NCBI RefSeq assembly: GCF_000495795.1
Contig: NZ_AWGD01000008.1
Location: forward strand, 186,001-250,000
From: Asticcacaulis sp. AC460
GTDB taxonomy: Bacteria > Pseudomonadota > Alphaproteobacteria > Caulobacterales > Caulobacteraceae
Length of the DNA stretch: 64,000 bases
Direction of reading: 5' to 3'
Position numbers and translations under genes: made by a program. Of the stretch, positions 1 to 8,542 are shown piece after piece (within the stretch, counting starts at the first letter, position 1; each line of letters starts with the position of its first letter). Below the pieces are notes generated by a model, which worked only from the letters and a program-made list of their open reading frames with translations, did no database searches and was not told where the DNA came from.

Positions 1-2
1 TG

Positions 3-92
3 TGGGCAGCCGTCGACCTGTGCATCATGCCGGGGGAACGCGGTGACAACCGCTACGGCAAGACCCTGTTCCGGACAAAAGCCGCGATTTAG
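3..92 (+). CDS. DUF805 membrane protein, C-terminal fragment
   Basis: The gene enters from the left edge; only the last 29 codons and a TAG stop are present. The residues PGERGDNRYG match the conserved soluble tail of DUF805 (YhaH-type) inner-membrane proteins, which usually read PGtxGxNRFG just after the last membrane helix. The membrane part lies outside the window. A complete DUF805 gene at 51894-52619 carries the same motif as PGTPGPNRFG. Function of the family is unknown. Confidence 0.7.
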   Translation, partial: WAAVDLCIMPGERGDNRYGKTLFRTKAAI

Positions 93-194
93 AGCGCATC
101 CCGAAAAGTGTGACGCACTTTTCGGATTAAGATGCGCGTTAAAACAGAAACTTAGAGCGCCGATTCGATTCTTCCGGATCGAAACGCGGTCTAA
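92..194. repeat. Palindromic intergenic repeat
   Basis: Two adjoining hairpins are visible. In the first, GCGCATC (94-100) pairs with GATGCGC (131-137) around an inner perfect 10-bp stem, CCGAAAAGTG (101-110) with CACTTTTCGG (116-125). The second half (154-190) holds a weaker inverted repeat around TTCCGG. Elements of this look are scattered in many alphaproteobacterial genomes. The right end reads GCGGTCTAA and supplies the TAG stop of lipB on the minus strand. Confidence 0.65.
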
Positions 195-895
195 GCGGCG
201 TCAACGGGGCCGAACAGCTTTTCGAAGCTGGTTTTCAGGGCGTAGTCGACCTCGTCCATCGTCACCGGAAGGCCCAGGTCCAGCAGGCTGGTGACGCCGT
301 GCTCGCGGATGCCGCACGGCACGATGCCGCCGAAATGCGACAGGTCGGGTTCGACGTTCAGGCTGATGCCGTGGAAGCTGACCCAGCGTCTCAGTTTGAT
401 ACCCAGCGCCGCGATCTTATCCTCGGTCAGGGGATAACCCTTATCCTTGCGCTCCACCCAGACACCAACCCGGCCGTCGCGGATATGGCCTTCGACATTG
501 AACTGCCACAGGGTGTCGATGATCCATTGCTCCAGGGCTTGGACGAAGCGGCGGACATCTTTCTGCCGGCGGTTCAGGTCCAGCATGACATAGGCCACGC
601 GCTGGCCCGGGCCGTGATAGGTATATTGGCCGCCACGACCGGTCGGATAGACCGGAAAGGCACCGGGCGCGATCAGGTCGTCGGGTTTGGCCGATACGCC
701 GGCGGTGTAGAGCGGCGGATGTTCGACCAGCCACACCATCTCGGGCGCTTCCCCGGCCTGGATGGCGGCGACACGGGCTTCCATGAAGGCGACGGCGTCC
801 GGATAGTCGACAGGCGAGGGGGCAACCACCCACTGTGGGGCTGGCCCGTCGATTTGGCTGTGGAAACCGTGTTTCATTAACCTGTCATCAAGCAT
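191..895 (-). CDS. lipB: Lipoyl(octanoyl) transferase LipB
   Basis: Transfers octanoate from acyl carrier protein to the lipoyl domains of target enzymes, the first step of lipoate assembly in the cytoplasm. The 234-residue protein has the family signatures [15 protein letters not shown] (residues 84-98), the catalytic Lys167 in the [12 protein letters not shown] motif, and the acyl-accepting Cys194 in GIVPCGI. The ATG at 895 follows GAGG at a normal spacing; an in-frame ATG at 877 is the main alternative. The glycine cleavage H protein encoded at 28086-28451 is one expected target. The stop codon lies in the end of a palindromic repeat, and a 144-bp repeat begins 13 bp upstream of the start. 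Confidence 0.95.
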   Translation of the reverse strand: MLDDRLMKHGFHSQIDGPAPQWVVAPSPVDYPDAVAFMEARVAAIQAGEAPEMVWLVEHPPLYTAGVSAKPDDLIAPGAFPVYPTGRGGQYTYHGPGQRVAYVMLDLNRRQKDVRRFVQALEQWIIDTLWQFNVEGHIRDGRVGVWVERKDKGYPLTEDKIAALGIKLRRWVSFHGISLNVEPDLSHFGGIVPCGIREHGVTSLLDLGLPVTMDEVDYALKTSFEKLFGPVDAA

Positions 896-907
896 GAAAC
901 CTCATTG

Positions 908-1051
908 AGAGACTGTTTGCAAATGTGTCCAGCTGGCCTGCAAAGGTCCGTTTTCTGCGCTTCCGGTGCTCACGTACTTGAGTACGCTCCGCTCCGGTTC
1001 TCGAAACCAGCCCTTTTCGGCTCAGCCGTACAAATTTTCAAAACAGTCTCT
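908..1051 (+). repeat. 144-bp inverted-repeat element, copy 1
   Basis: The element is bounded by AGAGACTGTTT (908-918) and its complement AAACAGTCTCT (1041-1051). About 25 nt at each end form an imperfect stem. The central part contains the small hairpin CGTAC-TTGA-GTACG and the conserved segment AACCAGCCCTTTTCGGCTC. It is nearly identical in its core to 45668-45811 (inverted) and 60055-60198. It has no coding capacity and lies between divergent lipB and the FliN-domain gene. Confidence 0.85.
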
Positions 1052-1123
1052 GAGTTATAAAGTTTTAAGAGGCAAGGCCCTAATGTAGGTCCTCAGCCGG
1101 TTTAAGGTAAGGGTAGGGGTCGC

Positions 1124-1381
1124 GTGACGACATCTCAGGTGGGATCGGTTCCCGTCGAAATCTCGGTGCTTCTGGGCCGTTCGGTCCTGCCGATGCAGCA
1201 GTTGCTGCGCATGGGCCGCGGCGCCGTGATTCCGCTGGACGCGCGCGAGCACGACGAGGTGTGGATCCTGGCCAACAATCACCCGGTGGCGCGCGGCGAA
1301 ATCCAGATTTTCGAAGAAAAAATCTCGATCGTCGTCACCAAGGCCGCGAACGTCTACGACTTCATGGCGATTGGGTCTTAA
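1124..1381 (+). CDS. fliN: FliN/SpoA-domain flagellar switch-like protein
   Basis: An 85-residue protein made almost wholly of one SpoA (FliN/FliM C-terminal) domain. It has the typical start VPVEISVLLG, the segment LLRMGRGAVIPLD, then VWILANNHPVARGEI and a final IVVTK strand. FliN forms the lower rim of the flagellar C-ring and binds FliM and FliH. The GTG start at 1124 follows a G-rich Shine-Dalgarno-like stretch; the protein is shorter than usual FliN (about 110 or more). No other flagellar gene is in the window, so it may be a stand-alone paralog rather than the main fliN. The gene symbol is therefore tentative. Confidence 0.7.
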   Translation: MTTSQVGSVPVEISVLLGRSVLPMQQLLRMGRGAVIPLDAREHDEVWILANNHPVARGEIQIFEEKISIVVTKAANVYDFMAIGS

Positions 1382-1463
1382 TAGAGCTCAAACGCCGGAC
1401 TAGGCGCCCCCCATGGCTCCTCGCATAAGCGGCGGCGGCCAAAGAACTTTTTCGGTGCCCTCG

Positions 1464-1483
1464 CCAAGCTGCATGCAGCTTGG
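1464..1483. repeat. Perfect 20-bp palindrome
   Basis: CCAAGCTGCATGCAGCTTGG is self-complementary over all 20 bases. It lies between the FliN-domain gene and tRNA-Leu(GAG), about 80 bp ahead of the tRNA, and is not followed by a T-run. It could be a protein-binding site or part of a small repeat. Nothing else is visible in 1382-1563. Confidence 0.5.
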
Positions 1484-1563
1484 AGGAAATTCCGCAACGG
1501 GTTCAATTAAAGACTTCACAAAGCCGCAAACTGTTGCTATCTGCCCGCCTCTCCGGATGGTGT

Positions 1564-1648
1564 GCGGTCGTGGCGGAATTGGTAGACGCGCAGCGTTGAG
1601 GTCGCTGTATCGCAAGATGTGGAAGTTCGAGTCTTCTCGACCGCACCA
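1564..1648 (+). tRNA. tRNA-Leu (anticodon GAG)
   Basis: The 85-nt sequence folds as a class II tRNA. The acceptor arms GCGGTCG (1564-1570) and CGACCGC (1638-1644) pair, followed by A and an encoded CCA. The anticodon stem CAGCG/CGCTG encloses loop TTGAGGT with GAG at 1598-1600. The long variable arm and the D-arm TGGCGGAATTGGTAGACGCG are typical of leucine tRNAs. It reads CUC and CUU codons. Confidence 0.95.
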
Positions 1649-1709
1649 ATCCGGAAAATCTTCATTATAACGGGATACGCTATCGCGCACTGAAAAGGGG
1701 GACTGGGCC

Positions 1710-3209
1710 ATGAGCCAGACATCGGATACCCCGCAGAAGCCCGAAGCCCCAAAGCTTTCCCCCGATGACGTCATGACGGCGCCCGACGCCATCCTGACCA
1801 CCCCCGAAGACATCGAAGACTTCGCGCTCAAGGACGACTACGCCCTTAATCCGCAATATATCAGCCTGGTTATCGACGCCGCCGACCGCGGCGACGGCAT
1901 GCGCCTGCGCGAACTGCTGGATGCCCTTCACCCGGCCGACATCGCCGACCTGCTGGGGTTCCTGTCGGAAGACTACCGCGAGGAGGTCATCCCGTGGATC
2001 CCCGCCGACGCCCTGGCCGAGGTTCTGCCGGAGCTGGATGACGACATCCGCGACGAAGTCATCGACACCCTGCACACGGCGGACCTGGCCGAGGTGCTGC
2101 AGGAGCTCGATTCGGATGACGCGGCCGCCGTCTTCGAGGACCTGGAGGAGGACCAGCAGAAGGCCGTCCTGGCCGCCATGCCGCAGGCCGAGCGCGAGGC
2201 CATGGCCACGGCGCTCGCCTACGAGGAGGAAACCGCCGGCCGCCTGATGCAGCGCGAGGTCATGGCGGCGCCCAGCTTCTGGAATGTCGGCCACACCCTG
2301 GACCATATGCGCGAAGCCGGCGACGACCTGCCGGAGCTGTTCTTCGACATCTATGTCATCGACCCGTCGCACAAGCCGATCGGCGCCATTCCGGTATCGG
2401 TGCTGATGCGGTCCAAGCGCGAGGTCACCCTGGCCGCGCTGATGGAGCCGATCACCGAGATCGCCGTCAACCAGGACCAGGAAGAGGTCGCCTATATTTT
2501 CGAGAAGTACCACCTGATTTCGGCGCCGGTGGTCGATACCTCGGGCCGCCTGGTGGGCCAGATCACGGTCGACGACATCGTCAACATCATCCAGGAAGAA
2601 CACCGCGAAGACATGCTGGCCCTGGGCGGCGTGTCCGACGACGAGGGCCGCGACGCCTCGACCGCCGATATGCTGAAGTCGCGCCTGCCGTGGCTGGCGG
2701 TCAACATGCTGACCGCCTTCTGTTCGACCTGGGTCATCGCCGCCTTTCAGGAGCAGATCCTGAAGCTGGTCATCCTGGCCACGCTGATGCCGATCGTCGC
2801 CTCGATCGGCGGCAATTCCGGCACCCAGGCCCTGACCGTCAATGTCCGCGCCCTGGCGGCGCGCGAACTGACGGTCGCCAACGCCTGGCGCACCCTGTGG
2901 CGTGAGGTCCGGGTGGCGTGGATCAATGGGGCGACCCTGGGCTTCGTCCTGTCGATCATCGCCACGCTTTTAATGTGGAACACCCAGATTCAGAAGGACT
3001 GGAACGGGGCGCTGGCCATGGGGGGCGTCATGTGGGGCGCTGTCGTCATCAATTTTACCGCGGCCGCTCTGGCCGGCACGCTGATGCCGCTGGGCTTGTC
3101 GAAAATGGGGCGCGACCCGGCTGTCGCTTCGCCGATTTTTGTGACCATGGTGACAGATACCGTCGGTTTCTTCAGTTTTCTTGGCCTTGCCGCGGTCATA
3201 CTCCTGTAA
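1710..3209 (+). CDS. mgtE: Magnesium transporter MgtE
   Basis: Mg2+-selective channel of the inner membrane. The 499-residue protein shows the full family layout: an N-terminal superhelical MgtE_N domain (about 50-160), two CBS domains (about 175-300) that sense cytoplasmic Mg2+, a linker helix, and five membrane helices from about 325 to the end. The signature PIVASIGGNSGTQALTV (361-377) and the acidic residue in VTDTVGFF near the C-terminus, which lines the pore in this family, are present. The N-terminal domain is rich in Asp and Glu, as expected for Mg2+ binding. It lies 61 bp after tRNA-Leu(GAG). Confidence 0.95.
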   Translation: MSQTSDTPQKPEAPKLSPDDVMTAPDAILTTPEDIEDFALKDDYALNPQYISLVIDAADRGDGMRLRELLDALHPADIADLLGFLSEDYREEVIPWIPADALAEVLPELDDDIRDEVIDTLHTADLAEVLQELDSDDAAAVFEDLEEDQQKAVLAAMPQAEREAMATALAYEEETAGRLMQREVMAAPSFWNVGHTLDHMREAGDDLPELFFDIYVIDPSHKPIGAIPVSVLMRSKREVTLAALMEPITEIAVNQDQEEVAYIFEKYHLISAPVVDTSGRLVGQITVDDIVNIIQEEHREDMLALGGVSDDEGRDASTADMLKSRLPWLAVNMLTAFCSTWVIAAFQEQILKLVILATLMPIVASIGGNSGTQALTVNVRALAARELTVANAWRTLWREVRVAWINGATLGFVLSIIATLLMWNTQIQKDWNGALAMGGVMWGAVVINFTAAALAGTLMPLGLSKMGRDPAVASPIFVTMVTDTVGFFSFLGLAAVILL

Positions 3210-3345
3210 AATAACGAGAAGACACTTGTCAGTGTTAAACGGTCTGTGGTTTGCTACGACGGGGCGTAAGAGGCGCAAAACGTCTTGTTTTGGGTCAGAG
3301 GTGGGTTAGTTTCACCCGCCGCAGGCTAGGTTAGGGTCAATTGGG

Positions 3346-5757
3346 ATGAGAGCGCGTCAAAAGGTCTCCCGCGCCGGGGTCGAGCTGATCAAGAGTTTCG
3401 AAGGGTTGCGGTCGACCGCTGCCCGGTTGCCGGATGGCCGCTGGACTCTGGGTTATGGACATACCTTTTCCGCCCGGGAGGGGGCAAGGGTCACACAGGA
3501 AGACGCCGATGCCCTCCTGCGCTTCGACCTGCTGCCGATCGTCGATGCCCTCAACAACCTGGTCCTGGTACCCCTGAACCAGAACCAGTTCGACGCCCTG
3601 GTGTCGTTCTGCTTCAATATCGGCGTCGAGAATTTCGCTCAGTCGACCGTGCTGAAGCGGATCAACGAAGGCCGCATGACCGAGGCCGCTCTGGCCATGG
3701 ACGCCTGGCGTTCGGCTGAATTCAACGGCCAGACCTATGTCCTGGCGCCGCTGATCCGCCGCCGCGCGGCCGAAAAGAACCTCTTCCTGACGCCGGACGA
3801 AACCTCCGGCAATGCGCCGACCCTGCTGGTCCGTCCCGTCGAGGACGCGGGCGGTACGCCCGTCCACCAGCCGTCGGAACTGAATTCGCCTGATCGCGGC
3901 GGTATCCTGTCGACCTTCCCCGTTGGCGTCCAGCAGACAACCGAGCCGTCGACCACGCCGGCATCGGCCCTGCCGCCGGAAATGCTGTCGCCCTACGCCC
4001 GGCCGGCGCCGGCGACCTTCGGCCATACGCCCGTGGCGTCCCAACCCGTCGCCCAACCTGTAGAACGCATCGTCGAAGCCCTGCCGGAAGGTCTGGTCGC
4101 TGCCAGCGCCATGCGTGAGACACCGGTCGTCGAAGACGCGCCGCTGGCACCCTTTGCTGGTGAAGAGACTGAACCGCAGATGAGTCCGGCCGTTGCTGCC
4201 GCCATTGCCCGGGCCCAGGAAGAACAGCGCCTGCGTGACGAAGCGCAGCAGGAAATCCAGCGTCAGGCGGCCGCCCTGGCGGCTGCGCGTGCTGCCGAAG
4301 AGGCCCGTATCCTGGAGCAGCAGCGTCTTGAGGCTGCCCGTCAGGAGCAGGAGCGTCAGGAGGCCGAGCGCGCCGCTGTCGCGGCCGAGGCTGCCCGTCT
4401 CGAACAAGCTCGTCTTGAGCAGGCCCGTCTTGAGCAGACCCGTCTTGAACAAGAAAACCTGGTTGCGGCCGAGGCCGCACGCCTGGAGCAACTTCGTCTC
4501 GAGGAAGAGCGCCAGGAACGCGACCGTATGATCGCGGCCGAGACCCTGCGCCGCGAACAGGAACGTCTGGAGTTTGAACGTGGCGCTGCGGCAGCTGCCG
4601 AGGCTGCCCGTCTGGAACAGGAACGGCTGGAACGCGACCGTCTGGCGTCCGAAGCCGCCCGCGTCGAGCAGGAGCGCTCTGAGCGCGAAGCGCGTGAACG
4701 TGAAGCCAGGGAGCGTGAGGCCAGAGAGCGCGAAGCCCGTGAACGCGAAGCCCGTGAACAGGCCGAACGCGAGAAGGCGGCTGCGGCTGCCCCCGTGCCG
4801 CCCAGTGACCAAGAAGCCGAAAAGATCCGCAAGGCCGAAGCCGCCGCGGCCCTGATGCGCCTGTATTCGCCCTATGGCGGCGGCGCCCTGGGACGTCCCC
4901 TGGCCGCGCCGGCACCCGGCCCGCGTCCGGCACCGGCTCCAGCTCCGGTCGTGGCCCCGCAACCCGCACCGGCCCCTGTGGCGGAAGAATTCACCAACCA
5001 CAGCCTGATTGCGCCGCAACAGGCGTCGTCGGCCCCGATCGAATTGTCCAGCCGCCGTGAGCCGGCGCCGGAGCCTGAAGAGATCGAGGAAGAGTCCGAA
5101 ATCCAGGGCTTTGCACCGTTCAAGCCGGTGGTGTCGCCGTCGGCCATGCCGGCGCCGGTGATCACCGCGCTGAATCCTTATGCCCGGCCGATCACGAAAC
5201 CCGAGCCCGTTCAGGCAGAGCCTGTGAAGGCGACGCCCGAGGTCGTGGAGGTTCCGCGTCCGCGTGCCGTCGATCTGTCGGCTATGCCTGCACCTGAGGC
5301 TTTTAAGCCGGAGCCGGCCAGGCCGGCGCAATCAGCCCACTGGCGCGAGCAACTTCAACGGCCGCTGCCGGACGGCTATCGCGGACCGGAAGTGGTCCAG
5401 CCGGAAACCCAGGGCAGCCTGCTGAGCGCCAACCCGGCGTTCGATGACGACAGCGGTGCCTGGACGATGGATGGCGACCGTATCGCCCTTTCCGCCGAAG
5501 ACATGCACGAGGAAACCGCGACCTTCGGCAAGATGCTGATGCGCACGATGAAATGGATCTTCATTTCCGTGCTCGGCCTGGGTTGCCTGGGCGTCGGGGC
5601 GGCCGCCTGGTTCAAGTATCAGGATCCGACCGTAGTGCGCGCCGGCATGGCGGGTGATTTCCGCAACCTGTCGATCATTGCTGCGGCCCTGGGTATCTTC
5701 TTCGTGTCGGTCTCGGTGTGGCTGATCATGAAGCGCCTGGGCGGCCTTAAGGATTGA
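3346..5757 (+). CDS. spmX: SpmX-like polarity/stalk-positioning muramidase-domain protein
   Basis: Residues 1-150 are a GH24 (T4-lysozyme-like) domain with KSFEGLR and LGYGHT. The middle (about 155-730) is Pro-rich and includes a long Glu/Arg/Ala coiled coil (about 280-485) ending in tandem EREAR units. The C-terminus (735-803) has two membrane helices. This is the layout of Caulobacterales SpmX, which recruits the histidine kinase DivJ to the old pole in Caulobacter and marks stalk sites in Asticcacaulis. C. crescentus SpmX is about 430 residues, so the 803-residue length reflects an expanded middle, as in Asticcacaulis. The GH24 triad Glu-x8-Asp-x5-Thr reads Glu19-x8-Leu28-x5-Thr34: the catalytic Asp is replaced. 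It converges tail to tail with the patatin gene. Confidence 0.88.
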   Translation: MRARQKVSRAGVELIKSFEGLRSTAARLPDGRWTLGYGHTFSAREGARVTQEDADALLRFDLLPIVDALNNLVLVPLNQNQFDALVSFCFNIGVENFAQSTVLKRINEGRMTEAALAMDAWRSAEFNGQTYVLAPLIRRRAAEKNLFLTPDETSGNAPTLLVRPVEDAGGTPVHQPSELNSPDRGGILSTFPVGVQQTTEPSTTPASALPPEMLSPYARPAPATFGHTPVASQPVAQPVERIVEALPEGLVAASAMRETPVVEDAPLAPFAGEETEPQMSPAVAAAIARAQEEQRLRDEAQQEIQRQAAALAAARAAEEARILEQQRLEAARQEQERQEAERAAVAAEAARLEQARLEQARLEQTRLEQENLVAAEAARLEQLRLEEERQERDRMIAAETLRREQERLEFERGAAAAAEAARLEQERLERDRLASEAARVEQERSEREAREREAREREAREREAREREAREQAEREKAAAAAPVPPSDQEAEKIRKAEAAAALMRLYSPYGGGALGRPLAAPAPGPRPAPAPAPVVAPQPAPAPVAEEFTNHSLIAPQQASSAPIELSSRREPAPEPEEIEEESEIQGFAPFKPVVSPSAMPAPVITALNPYARPITKPEPVQAEPVKATPEVVEVPRPRAVDLSAMPAPEAFKPEPARPAQSAHWREQLQRPLPDGYRGPEVVQPETQGSLLSANPAFDDDSGAWTMDGDRIALSAEDMHEETATFGKMLMRTMKWIFISVLGLGCLGVGAAAWFKYQDPTVVRAGMAGDFRNLSIIAAALGIFFVSVSVWLIMKRLGGLKD

Positions 5758-7614
5758 TCATCCGAACAGGCCGAAGCGCGTGCCCTGTTTCTGCGGCGGT
5801 TGTGACGCCATCTCGACATAGCTGTCATCCGGCGTGAAGGCCGGGATGTTGGGATGCACGCTCACCCCCTTCTTGCGCAGGGTCGTGACCGGCGAATCCA
5901 GCTGGGCCAGCGTCGCCACCGTCGTCTGGTAGCCGTTTTCCACCGCCAGGTCATAGGCCTTCCAGTCGCGGATCTCGACGCCGGCCGGTTCCGGAATGAT
6001 CAGCAGGTCGGTCGCGGCGCGCGACTGGGCCAGGTCGGCGGCCGTGGTAATCGTCGCCGAGCGCATCATGACCGACACGATCGGCGGACCGCGCCGCCAG
6101 TCGCCGCGGGCGAACCATCCGGCCAGGTTTTTCGGTACGCTCAACGCCTTTGGGTCGACGCCGCGTGCCCGTGTTACGTCGACGCCGATCACCGTCCCCA
6201 GGTGGGTGTTGCGCATCATGGTCGCCGGGAACGAGCGCATCACGGCGCCATCGACCAGAACCTCGCCGTCCTCGATCACCGGCGGCATGACGCCGGGCAG
6301 GGAAATCGAGGCGCGCAGGGCCTGACGCAGCAGGCCCGTCTTGTGAACCTTCAGCGTGCCAGTGGTCAGGTTGGACGACAGGCAGAAATAGGGCAGGGGC
6401 ATGTCCTCGATCTGGATGTCTGCGAAATGTTTCTCCAGCCGTTCGTCCACCTTGCGGCCGCCGGTCATGGCCAGGAAGGGGAAGGTGATGTCGTCCAGCG
6501 GTGACGAATCGACGAAGGCGTCGCGGATGCGCCGTTCGATCTCGGCATCGTCCCATTGCATGGCCAGGGTTGCCGCCAGGATGGCGCCCATGGATGAGCC
6601 GCAGACGAAATCGATCGGGATATGGGCTTCGCGCAGAGCCTGGATGGCGCCGATCTGAGAAAAGGCGCGGGCGCCGCCGCCGGAAAAGACGATGCCGACG
6701 CTGTGGCCGGCGATGATCCGCGCCAGCCGGCCCAGATCGTGGATGTCGTCGTGATAGATGTGGAACCAGCGCGTCGGCCGGACCTGATCCAGCCAGGCGC
6801 GGGTGCGGCCATGGGCATGGTGGGCCTTGGCCTGGTCGGACGGATACATCAGCACCAGGTCGGGGGCGCGGTGCAGCAGTGAGCGTTCGCCCTCGACCTC
6901 GATAGCGTCGGGGCGTTCGCGGGCGTCGGCCATCAGGAAGACGTGGTCGACCTGGCGCGAGCTGAGCAGCCGCCAGTGGCTTTCGTGGCGTTCGGCCACG
7001 TGCAGGACATAGTCGTTTTCGGTTTCGATATTGGAAAAGGCGTCGGGCGAGGTGCCGTGGAAGGTCTTGTCGAGCACGGCGACCCGGTAGCCCAGGGCGC
7101 GGATCTGGGTGGCGACCCGTTCGACCATGGGAAGGATCGGCTGATCGCAGATGGCGTAGAAGGCAAAGACATTTGGCGTCACCGCCGGAATGTCGCGGCG
7201 GACCCGCTCGATGACCTTGCGCGACAGGGCCAGCAGCAGATCCGGGCGTGAATCGACGAAGGTGAGGAAGGCTTCGCGCGGCATGGCCAGAAGGTCGGAA
7301 TCACGCAGGGCCATGACGGTGAAGCCATGGGCGGTGCCCGCCAGAAGCGACATTTCGCCGACCGGTTCACCCGGTTTGATGATGCCGATCAGGCTGAGTT
7401 CGTCATGGTCTTCGTCGTGGCGGAAGACGCCGAGCCGGCCGGAGCGCAGCAGATAGATGTGGTCGGACTCGTCGCCCGTGCTGAACAGCCGCGATCCTCC
7501 AGGCAGGGAGATCAGGCTGGCGCTTTCGCCCTGGACCGTGCCGAAAAGGCTCTCCAGCGCCTGCTGCAGCGAGGGCCGTGGATGGTTGTCGTCTTTCGCC
7601 ATACGCCTGGACAC
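5758..7614 (-). CDS. Cyclic-nucleotide-binding/patatin-like phospholipase (NTE family)
   Basis: 618 residues. The N-terminal part (about 15-140) is a cNMP-binding beta-roll with PGEPVGEMSLL, followed by a middle region (about 145-300). The patatin domain starts at 305 with the oxyanion motif GGGARAF (312-318), the nucleophile elbow GSSMG (Ser341) and the catalytic Asp in a DGA motif near 450. Bacterial proteins of this type resemble neuropathy target esterase and hydrolyse (lyso)phospholipids at the membrane. The stop codon directly abuts that of spmX on the other strand. Substrate and the actual nucleotide ligand cannot be read from the sequence. Confidence 0.88.
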   Translation of the reverse strand: MSRRMAKDDNHPRPSLQQALESLFGTVQGESASLISLPGGSRLFSTGDESDHIYLLRSGRLGVFRHDEDHDELSLIGIIKPGEPVGEMSLLAGTAHGFTVMALRDSDLLAMPREAFLTFVDSRPDLLLALSRKVIERVRRDIPAVTPNVFAFYAICDQPILPMVERVATQIRALGYRVAVLDKTFHGTSPDAFSNIETENDYVLHVAERHESHWRLLSSRQVDHVFLMADARERPDAIEVEGERSLLHRAPDLVLMYPSDQAKAHHAHGRTRAWLDQVRPTRWFHIYHDDIHDLGRLARIIAGHSVGIVFSGGGARAFSQIGAIQALREAHIPIDFVCGSSMGAILAATLAMQWDDAEIERRIRDAFVDSSPLDDITFPFLAMTGGRKVDERLEKHFADIQIEDMPLPYFCLSSNLTTGTLKVHKTGLLRQALRASISLPGVMPPVIEDGEVLVDGAVMRSFPATMMRNTHLGTVIGVDVTRARGVDPKALSVPKNLAGWFARGDWRRGPPIVSVMMRSATITTAADLAQSRAATDLLIIPEPAGVEIRDWKAYDLAVENGYQTTVATLAQLDSPVTTLRKKGVSVHPNIPAFTPDDSYVEMASQPPQKQGTRFGLFG

Positions 7615-7699
7615 CTGATACGCGTTTCCGTCTTTATTTTGCTACAGGATTGCGCCTAAGAACTTAAGGTCTGTTTACCAGGTTTTCCATACGGGCGTG

Positions 7700-8104
7700 A
7701 TGAGTGACATTCACATTATGAAGCTGGCGGTCGGCGCCGACAGCCTCGAAGATATTTTGCGCTGGGAACAGGAACGCGGTTTTGCCGAGGTGTCCTATAT
7801 CCATACCCGCCACCGCCCGACGCGGTGGGAGGAGCTGATCAACGGCGGTTCGCTGTATTGGGTGGTCAAGGGCGTGATCCTGTGCCGGCGCGAGATCGTT
7901 TCGTTCGACTATGTCGAGGCCGACGATCATTGGCTGGTCGGCCTGAAGTCGAAGAACATCCTCACCGAAGCCCAGCCACGGCGGCCGTTCCAGGGCTGGC
8001 GCTACCTCAAGCCGGCGGATGCCCCCAAGGACCTGCCGGTGGGGGATGAGGTCGGGATGACGCCGGAACTGGCCCGCGCGCTGAAAGAGGCCGGGGTGTG
8101 GTAA
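7700..8104 (+). CDS. DUF1489 family protein
   Basis: A 134-residue cytoplasmic protein with the conserved DUF1489 segments IHIMKLAVG, LINGGSLYWVVKGVILCR and RRPFQGWRYLKPADAPKDL. The family is almost confined to alphaproteobacteria and has no assigned role. I prefer the ATG at 7700 to the overlapping GTG at 7697. It is divergent from the patatin gene and is followed after 57 bp by the toxin-antitoxin pair. Confidence 0.85.
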   Translation: MSDIHIMKLAVGADSLEDILRWEQERGFAEVSYIHTRHRPTRWEELINGGSLYWVVKGVILCRREIVSFDYVEADDHWLVGLKSKNILTEAQPRRPFQGWRYLKPADAPKDLPVGDEVGMTPELARALKEAGVW

Positions 8105-8161
8105 GATAAACAGTGTTTATTTGTGTATTTTTGTGTTAATTTGTGGCGTGGGAGTTGCGCC

Positions 8162-8542
8162 ATGTCCAAGTATGATCCTTTGGAAGATTATCTGAAGCAA
8201 TCCGATGACGAGCAAATCGCCATGGGTTTTTCGGAAATAGAAACCGTGCTGGGCTTCAATCTGCCGCCCAGTTCGCGCAAACAACGGGCGTGGTGGAGCA
8301 ACAATCCCACGAACAATGTCATGACGCAGGCCTGGCTGGATGCCGGTTTCGAGACGGCTGCGGTGGATATTCCCGCGGAGAGACTGATGTTTAAACGCAT
8401 ACGCCAGGCCGCAGCCGTGACATCCAGTGCGCCCAGGCGCAGTCCCCTATTTGGGGCGCTGAAAGGGATGATGACCATTCCGCCGGATCTTGACCTGACC
8501 CTGCCGGCTGACCCGGACTGGGGTAAGGCGGTCCATGACTAG
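8162..8542 (+). CDS. Putative antitoxin of the VapC pair (DUF7662-like)
   Basis: 126 residues from the ATG at 8162; a longer in-frame start at 8123 is possible but less likely. The N-terminal part carries SKYDPLEDYLKQ, then a small domain with the motif RAWWSNNPTNNVMTQAWLDAG, which I recall as the DUF7662 fold (possible DNA-binding domain). The C-terminal tail is linear and charged, as expected of a toxin-neutralising tail. It overlaps the downstream PIN-domain gene by 8 nt, the usual antitoxin-first order. The role is inferred from this context. Confidence 0.6.
   Translation: MSKYDPLEDYLKQSDDEQIAMGFSEIETVLGFNLPPSSRKQRAWWSNNPTNNVMTQAWLDAGFETAAVDIPAERLMFKRIRQAAAVTSSAPRRSPLFGALKGMMTIPPDLDLTLPADPDWGKAVHD

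Noticed and set aside
3337-5331. 664-codon minus-strand frame opposite spmX
   Set aside because: Low-complexity reading created by the repetitive coiled-coil code on the other strand.
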